From assembly GCF_014805685.1 (NCBI RefSeq), contig NC_060892.1:1966490-2030489 (forward strand): DNA of 64,000 bases, given 5' to 3'. Below are positions 52,756 through 62,106 of the stretch, one piece after another (positions within the stretch are counted from its first letter, which is position 1; the number at the start of each line of letters is the position of its first letter). The notes below the pieces were generated by a model. That model saw only the letters and a program-made list of their open reading frames with translations, did not search any database and had not been told where the DNA came from. The translations under genes and the position numbers were made by a program. The DNA is from Silurus meridionalis. Taxonomy: Eukaryota > Chordata > Actinopteri > Siluriformes > Siluridae.

Positions 52756-53896
52756 TAAAGCAAATTGATTTGCCGACTAACAGACCCCCTTCTTTCTTTC
52801 TATTTTGCTCTATTATTATTTCCACTTTATTTACCTTCTTCCTTTGTCTCTTCTCTCAACCTCTTTTTCATTTCCATTCCTCCTCTCTTTTTTTTTACTC
52901 TTTCTCACTTCTTCCTACACTCGCTTTTCACCATCTTCTCCTCTCTTTTCTTTTTCTCCATCCATCGCCCCTGCTTTTAATTTATCCCCTCGTCTTATCC
53001 TCTTTCTCTCCCATCATCCTGCCTTATCTTCCACTCCTTTTTCTGTTCTCTTTGTTTTTTTTGTTGTTTTTTTTATCGCAGTGAAAAAAAATAAAGAAAC
53101 ACAAGAAGGAGTGTGTGTGATGAATAACTCATTAACTGGCACGTTAACACAGCCTCGAGCTTCTGCTGCTTAAATGCAAGAGTTTATAAAGCAAAGAAAT
53201 GATGAACAGGACTTTAGATATTTATATTTTATATTTAAATATATTACATTTTTATTTATATATTTATGTTTGTATATATAATACAAACGTTTCGGGATGC
53301 CTGACTTCCAGCCGTATCTGGTTCCTTTTCTCAATGCTGGAAGCACACAGTTGTATAGGATTTAAACCAGTTTCAGCATGACAATGCCCCTGTGCACAAA
53401 GCTAGCTCCATGAAGATCTGCTAGCTCCAACCCCATTTATCAGGATGAATGTGAACGTTGACTGCACCCCAGGAACCTCCTCATCTCACCTACCTGACTT
53501 TACTAACTCCCTTGTGTCTGAACGAATTTCCACAAATCGCCAAAAAATCTAGTGGAACTTCTATAAGTTATTAGAAGAGCAAATGGGAACTAAATGTGGA
53601 ATTAGATGTTGGGAATGAGAATGGGAATGGGGGAGGGGGGGTTGTTTTTTTGAGAGATGTTCTCTCTGTTCTACCTCCTGGTTTCTCGTGGAGATTTCAG
53701 CAGAACATCAATGGAATTCCTGGTTTCTGTGAAGGGGTTTTCCCAGCACTTTTACTCTGTCTTTTATTCTGTCTGGAAACACGGATTCGGCTGTTTTGTT
53801 AGGAAATAAATGTAGCATGTAGAAGGCGGGGTCTAAATGTGGAATGCGGTGTTCAAAAAGCTCATACCAACCTTATGGTGTCCCCAAACGTCTGGC

Positions 53897-53938
<42 letters not shown>

Positions 53939-54045
53939 CATGGAGCTTATTTGTGAATAATGAGTCTGAGAGCAGAAGTGATGTTACTAATCTGGAATGT
54001 GATGGAGATGTTTGTATGAACGAGCTCATAAGGCAACTCAATAGG

Positions 54046-54107
<62 letters not shown>

Positions 54108-54175
54108 CAGTTGTTTAGCATAATTGGTCTGTTTGTTTGATTAGAAGGACTTGAGGAACTGCACATCCCCTGCAG

Positions 54176-54255
<80 letters not shown>

Positions 54256-57200
54256 CTTTCCTGACGCTTTAGGTTTGTGTGGAGCATCGTCCCTGAGTTG
54301 GAGCTGTTACTATAGAAACCGTTTAAATGTAAGTAAAAACGCAATGCAATGATTTGCAAATCTCATAAATCCATATTTTATTCACTATAAAACAGAAAAT
54401 GTATCAAATGTTAATAAAACGATCTCAGGAAATTTGTAACAGGCTTGTGACAGTTGCTCAACAGTTCTGGGTTTTCTTTGTTGTGTTTTTCGTTTTATGA
54501 TGCACCAAACGTTTTCAAACCTTCAAACAGATATTTCTCCACATTCTTTGAAACTCCTCAAGGTCAAATAACCTCATTAGATGCAAAATGTTTCTCCAAC
54601 TGTCAACATTTTAATAACATTTGAGATCAGTTGCAGCCATCAAATTCAAAATGACCTTGTTTTTTTCTTTAAATTGTTTTCCTCAGTTTAAACATTTGAT
54701 ACGTTTTCTAGGTTCCATTGTGAATAAAATATGGGTTTATGAAATTTGCAAATCATTGCATTCTGTTTTTATTTACATTTTACACAGTGTCCCAGATTTT
54801 CTGGGAATTGTGTTGTGTTAATACACACCTGATACAGCCATAACGACTGTATGATAACCAATCTACAATTTATGACCAATCAGGTTTGAGAATTTTACTG
54901 ACTATAATCACACGTAGTTTTTTTTCAGTTATTTGGATAGATAGAGTCTTTGCAGAAGGTCTGCTTGTCAGTGCTCAGATCGTACGCCACACTGCAACAA
55001 GTCGGTTTGCAGGCCGTCGTCTCAGAAGAAACCTCTTCTGAACCTGCTCACAAGAAAACCCTTAAACAGTTTGCTAAAACAACCTGTCCAAGAGCATGAA
55101 TTACTGGAACTATGTTCTGTGGTCTGATGAGACCGAGATAAACTGAGATCAGATAGTGTCCAGCATGTGTGGTGACGCCCTGGTGAGGAGAACCAAGAAA
55201 ATTCTGTCTTGCATACACTGGTCTGCATGAGTGCTGCTGGTACTGGAGAGCTGCCATTCAAACATGATGCACTTCCTTTTAATAACTGTGCCGAATGGCA
55301 GTTTTCCAACATAATACCGACCTCAAACACACTGCATGACAACTGCCTTGCTGAGGAAGGTGAAGATGAAGGTGATGGAGTGGCCAAATATGTCTCCAGA
55401 CTTGGACCTTGTTGAGCACCTGTGTGTGATCTTCAAGTAGAAGGTACCATGTGTCCAGCATCCAGTAGCTCCGTGATGTCATTATGGAGGAGTGGAAGAG
55501 GATCCCAGCAACAACCTGTGATTAAAGCAGTGCTGGAGAACGATGGTGCTCACAAACAATATTCACACTTTGGACACAGTTTTGACATGTTCACTGAGGG
55601 TGTACTTACTTTTGTTGGCAGTTATTTAGACAATAATGGCTGTATGTTGATATTTTTAGAGGAGAGTAAATCTAAACCAGCTGCCCATTAACTACTCTAA
55701 AATATATCCAAGATCAATTTCTATAGTATTGTCCTGTAAGAACATACAATAAAATGGTTGCTAAAATGTGAGGGGTGCACATACTTTTGTAAGCTGCTCC
55801 TGAACCTGCTGGTTCTGGTGCATATGTTCCTGTATCTCCTGCTTGATGGAAGGAGGTTAAACAGTTTGGGGGGGAAGTGAAGAATCCTTTGTGAGCTCTG
55901 CACAGGGATCTGTTGCGGTGAAGGTGCCTCCCAGATGAGGATGAGGTTCCCTCTTGAGTCTGGTTTCTTTCTTATGCCATCTCAGGGTTTTTTTTCCCTG
56001 CCACAGTTGCCCCCGACTTGCTCATTAGGGATAAAGGGGCAATACAAATAAAAAAGAATTGAATTGAACTGTGCTCAATGGCAGGTGGTCATGTGCCAGT
56101 GATGCGCTGGGTGGTTTTGACCAGCCTTTGCAGGACTTCTAGGTTCCTTAGTTGTCACATACTTCTGTCACATTACAAGGACAAATCTTTTTGGACACCT
56201 GACCTTATAATTGGTCCACACTTGCTCTTATTTTAACCTCCACTCTTGTGGGAAGTTCTCACCAGATCTTACCGTTGATGGAACATATGAAGTCATCGAA
56301 CCACTTGGTGTGGATGTTCTGTCTCACAGGGAGGAGGAAAGCGCTGGCCTTCTCTACACATTTCAGCTTACAGATACGTACGATTGCTTCTGGCAGGGCA
56401 GAGTGTAATGTACTAATGCTGATCATCTCACCAGTGATGAAATGATAATAAATGAATATCTGGTATTGAGGATGAGGACCTTATATCGTTTCTTGGAGGT
56501 CCTCACCACCGTCAACTCTGGTTTGCTCATTAGGGATAAACATGTATGAAGAAAAGTATGAATGTTAAAACATATTATTACCATAAAGCTGCTTTGTGTC
56601 CTGTATGAATATAACGGAGTTGAGCAATCAACCCAGAGAATCCAAACATACCCAGGTTTTGCTTTCTTGGACTACTGGATCTTCAGATAACAGGGCTGGT
56701 GTTCTTCTCGTTAGCACATTCTTTGCATAATAGGGTTTATGCAAGGGTTTATAGACTCCTGAGCGTTGGATTAGCATGTGCTTTTTGAACGTCCCATTCC
56801 ACATTTAGTTCCCATTTGTTCTTACAATAACCTCCGGTCTTCTGGGAAGATGTTCCACTAGATTCTGTGGAGATTTGTGGAAATTCATTCATTCAGAAAT
56901 AGGTGATAGTAAATTCAGGTACTGATGTAGGTGAGGAGTGAGGAAGGCCTGGGGTGCAGTCAGTGCTCTATAGAGGGTGGTCTTCCACTCCAACCCATGT
57001 AAAGCAGATCTTCATAGAGCTGCCTTTGTCTATTGTCATGCTGGAACAGGTTTGGGTCCTCGTTCAAGTGAAGGGAGAATATCATTCTGAAGAAGTCCTG
57101 TACCATTGTGTGCATCTGATTGTGAGGGAACAGTTTGAGGAGGAACCCCATATGGCTGGGATGGTCAGGCGACACAATAGTTTGATGGATCTGGAGATGG

Positions 57201-57356
57201 TCGGAGTGCAGGCATGGATATTGATTAATAGCGTTTATCATGGTTTCCATCAATGGTGTGTGGAGAACATCACCAAACCTGGATGTAGATTTAAATCTGT
57301 AACAAGTACACCAGTGACACAAAAAACGTCCTTAGATTGACCTCGGGAAGAACCCT

Positions 57357-57449
<93 letters not shown>

Positions 57450-57553
57450 TAAAAAGTATGAAAGCTGCAAGTGATATACTAAAGAATATACACATACACA
57501 CACTATTGAACTTGGCCTCTGGACTCGCCTTTAAAAGGAATGTGTGTGCGCAC

Positions 57554-57613
<60 letters not shown>

Positions 57614-58047
57614 TTCCATGCGTTTGTGTGTATATGTGTCCACATCGTTGTCTCGGAGGACGGTGTAATGTTTTCCATCCCAGTTTAATTATGAGTGTGT
57701 GTGCACATGTGTCTTTTATGACTCTGTTTGTGTTTCACCCTGAAGACCTTCTTCACACGATTGTGTGAGTGTGTGCGTGCATGTGTGCGCGCGCGCGCGT
57801 GTGTGTGTGTGTGTGTGTGTGTGCACGGCTGTGCTTTGCTGCTCTCTTTTCCTCTCTCTTGCGTTCTCTCTCTCTCTCTTTTGCTCTCTCATTCTGTTTC
57901 GTTTCCTCCTTTTTTTTTCCCAAATGGAGGGGCCATCAATCAGAGAAAGAAAGTTGGGGAGGGAGAGAGGTAGAGAGAGAAGGGGAAGAGAGGAAGGAGG
58001 ATGTTGGCTCCTCGCCAGGAAAGAGATGCTGGCTTTCTGCCCGGAGG

Positions 58048-58106
<59 letters not shown>

Positions 58107-58385
58107 CTAGACCGAGCCAAAACCGTGTGAGAGGGAGAGAGAATGAGGGAGTGTGCTGAATGATTAAATGAGTGAGTAAGAATAAAAAGAAAGAGAGAGA
58201 GAGAAAAGAATGATGGAGGGGAGAAAAGGAGGGAAAAGAGAAAATGAGGCCTTTATTGAATACCTCTGTGCCTGCGACCACAATCAGTGATTAGTGCTCC
58301 ATCGGTAACAAATATTTGCCTTTCAGTGTTTGGAGAGTGAAAGGAGCTGCTCCATTAAAGCTGTGGGAGGAGGAACGACTGCAGC

Positions 58386-58439
<54 letters not shown>

Positions 58440-58524
58440 CTGTTTTCTGTCTGATCCTTTATCTGGTTTACTCCTTTATCCCTACATGTCTTTATATTTC
58501 ACCATTTCCCCTATCTCATTTTAA

Positions 58525-58579
<55 letters not shown>

Positions 58580-58677
58580 TGGCAATTTTGAAGCATACCT
58601 TGAAGGGTTGGCTGTAATGCAAGGGCCATTAGGAGAACACTTTTGTAGCATAGAATGAACTTCCATACATATTCATT

Positions 58678-58714
<37 letters not shown>

Positions 58715-60011
58715 TTTTTGCACGTTCGCACTGAAATGCAGCAGGTCAGGAGTTCACCTGCTCTGTTGTTTTATGGGAAATTTCAGACAGACCCTGTTGT
58801 GATTACAGACTGCAGTTACTGGGATTGGAGACGAATTATTGACTGGTTTTAATGGATATTGACTTTTTTTTCCGACTGCTTTTGAGTTTGGGTGGATTAT
58901 AACGTCTTGAATCCATCTTCTGACTCGTTTGTAAGCGTTCACCGGTTGGATGCGGTGTGGTCAAAAGCATTTGAACACCCGAGTTTTCCAGCCATATTGT
59001 GGTTCCTTTCCAAACAGTTTCCACAAAACCTGAAGGCACACACATGTATAAGATCTTGTATAACACCCAAACCTGTTCCAGCATGATGATGCCCCCCTGT
59101 GCACAATCCCAGCTCCAGGATCTGCTTCACATGGGATGGAGTAGAAGATCTCCTGCTATAGAGCTCCGACCCTATCGGAGATGAAGAACTGCACAAATCT
59201 CCACAAAATCTTGTGGAGCATGAGAAGAGTGGAGCTCATTATAAGAGCAAATGGAGACTCGGTGTGGAATGAGATTCTGTAGTTCTACCTACTGGTTTCT
59301 CTTGGAGTTCTCTGGTTTCAGACTCAGCCTGGAGACGTGCATTCAACTGTTTTGTTATGAAGGAAATAAATGCAGGATGAAGAAAAAAAAAGGGAGACCA
59401 AGCATTCTTCTTACCTAAAGAAACCGCCATGAATGGGCAGTGCAGGAAATGAAAAAAACATGAGTGAGATACATGAGATGCTATTTCTGGTACGAGGAAC
59501 CTACAAGGAACCTAAGAGGAACAAAATGAGTTTTTTTCCCTCCACACCTTCAACTCTCATTTGCTCTAATAATGAGCTCCACTCTTCTGGGAAGATGTTC
59601 TACTAGATTTTGTTGAGATTTTGTGGAGATTCATATTTGGATTTGGAGCTCTATAGCAGGAGATCTTTCACATTTTCCAAACCATGTAAAGCAGATCTTC
59701 AGTGTCATGCTGGAACATGAAGGTTTGTGTCTCCAAAGTTCTTTTACTCCTTGGTGTCTCATTGTCCATTCTGGTGTTCTGCTGCGCTCTTTGTCGTGAT
59801 GTTTAGGGGCAGATTTGAAGGTACATCAGTGTCTAATCTGGTTGTTGCCCCGGCGTCTCCTGCTCAGTTACACTCTGGCGGAGCACCAAGAGCCGAACAA
59901 ACCCCTGGAATGTTCACGTACCACGTTTGAAAGATGTGTTTGCACTGATGTGTTCATACTTGGTAGTAAGAGTTCTGATGGGGGTAGTATCAGGTGTGGA
60001 AACATTGTGCG

Positions 60012-60061
<50 letters not shown>

Positions 60062-60361
60062 CACATTTACATTGCTGAAGAGAATATGGAACAGGCTCGC
60101 CTGTACAGACATGGCTCTTCTACCACCATGAAGTGTTCTAGATGTGTGTGAGGAAAAGAGACAGGGATGGAGAAGGTGTGTGTGACGTGTCTGTCAGAGC
60201 TCCATGTTACAGTGACTATGAGGAATGAGAGAGAAGAGGTGGAGGAAGGGAAAAAAAAACAGATGAAAGGAAAATAATAGCTGTGTGGGAAGATGGTTAG
60301 AGCAAGAGAGCCCCTAAGAGGAGAACTGAAAGAGAAAAGAGACGCACAGAGCTGCAGAAGG

Positions 60362-60409
<48 letters not shown>

Positions 60410-60506
60410 TGCGTGCGTGTGCGTGTGCGTCCACATCGGAGCGTCTATGTGTGTGTGCTCTCGGTTATCTCTCTTTCCCCGAGTGAGTACATAATTAGCA
60501 AATGTT

Positions 60507-60566
<60 letters not shown>

Positions 60567-60682
60567 CGTGCGCGTGTGTGCTCACGTGTGTCTTTTGCTG
60601 AAGATTAAATCTATTCAGACCCTTTACACTGAGAATACATTCTGTTCATTTATACTGCACATCAAAGCATTTCAGATCGCTC

Positions 60683-60740
<58 letters not shown>

Positions 60741-61340
60741 GGCTTCATTTCTCTTGCTTACTCTTACACTATATGGACAAATGTTTTTGGACACCTGAGC
60801 ATAAGATTATTTGCTTCTTGAAACATCTCATTCCACATGTAGTCTCCATTTGCTCTTATAATAATCTCCACTTTTTATTGAAGATGTTCCACAAGATTTT
60901 GTGGAGAATTTTGGAGATTCGTTCAGCTGCAAGGGTGTTAGTGAAGTCGGGTACTGATGTTTGTGAGGAAGTGAGGAGGCCTGCGGTGCTGTCAGTGTTT
61001 ACATTCACGCATGTTCAATATGATTTGGAGGTCTAGAGCAGGAGATCTTCCAGGTCTTTCAACCCATGTGAAGCATATCTTGATGAAGACAATTGTCCTG
61101 GTGGAACAGGTTTGGGTCTCGTAGTTCAGGTAGAAGAGGACGTCCTATTTGATTGTGCGCCTTCAGGTTTTCAGTAACAGTTTGAAGAAGAAGCGCATCT
61201 GGCTGGAAGAGTTGGGCGTCCAAACACTTTTGGTCTGACCGTATAATCCCTACTGCATTGACATTTTACATTTACGGCTAGGGATTTGAACTCACGACCT
61301 CCTTTAATAAACACACACATGGAGATTACATGACAAGCGA

Positions 61341-61390
<50 letters not shown>

Positions 61391-62065
61391 GATAATTAGG
61401 GGTTATACATTAATGCGTGCGAATTCAAACACAACTTTTATCTATTTTATAAAATCGATCTTTTGATGTGATTGATCTTTCATCATTGATATTTCATATC
61501 AAATGGAGGGTGGAGGGGGGGTGTTAGTCACCACACCTTGTGTTCTCCTGGAGGTTGAGGGTGAAAATTTATACGAATACACCAGTGTTCAGTTAATAAC
61601 AAAAGAAAAAAAATATGATTTCTATATACACACATGGTGAGGCCAAAAGTATTGGGACACCCGACTTTTCCAACCTTATGTATTTCCTCTCCAAACTGAT
61701 CTAGAACTCTATAGAACAGGATGAACATGAACGCTGACTGAACCCCAGGCCTCCTCACTTTCTCACCTACATCACTACCTGATTTTACTAACACCCCTGT
61801 GAATGAATCTCCACAAAATCTCCAAAAATCTCCACAAAATCTAGTGGAACATCTTTCCAGAAGAGTGGAGGTTTTTATAAGAAGAAAATTGAGACTAAAG
61901 GTGGAATGAGATGTTCAAAAGCACACAATGTTATGCTCAGGTGTCCACAAACTTTTGGATATATATATATCCATCTTTTTTTTATAGCACTCTAATGAAT
62001 GCATCAATTGTGGTTCCAGAAATCCCATAATCATTATATATTTATACACACTTTCAATCTAATCG

Positions 62066-62106
<41 letters not shown>

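Noticed and set aside
55022..55691. Overlapping ORFs of 60-121 codons on both strands that might be a gene
   Set aside because: They lie in a decayed Tc1-like transposase (LWSDET and downstream blocks); no intact frame.
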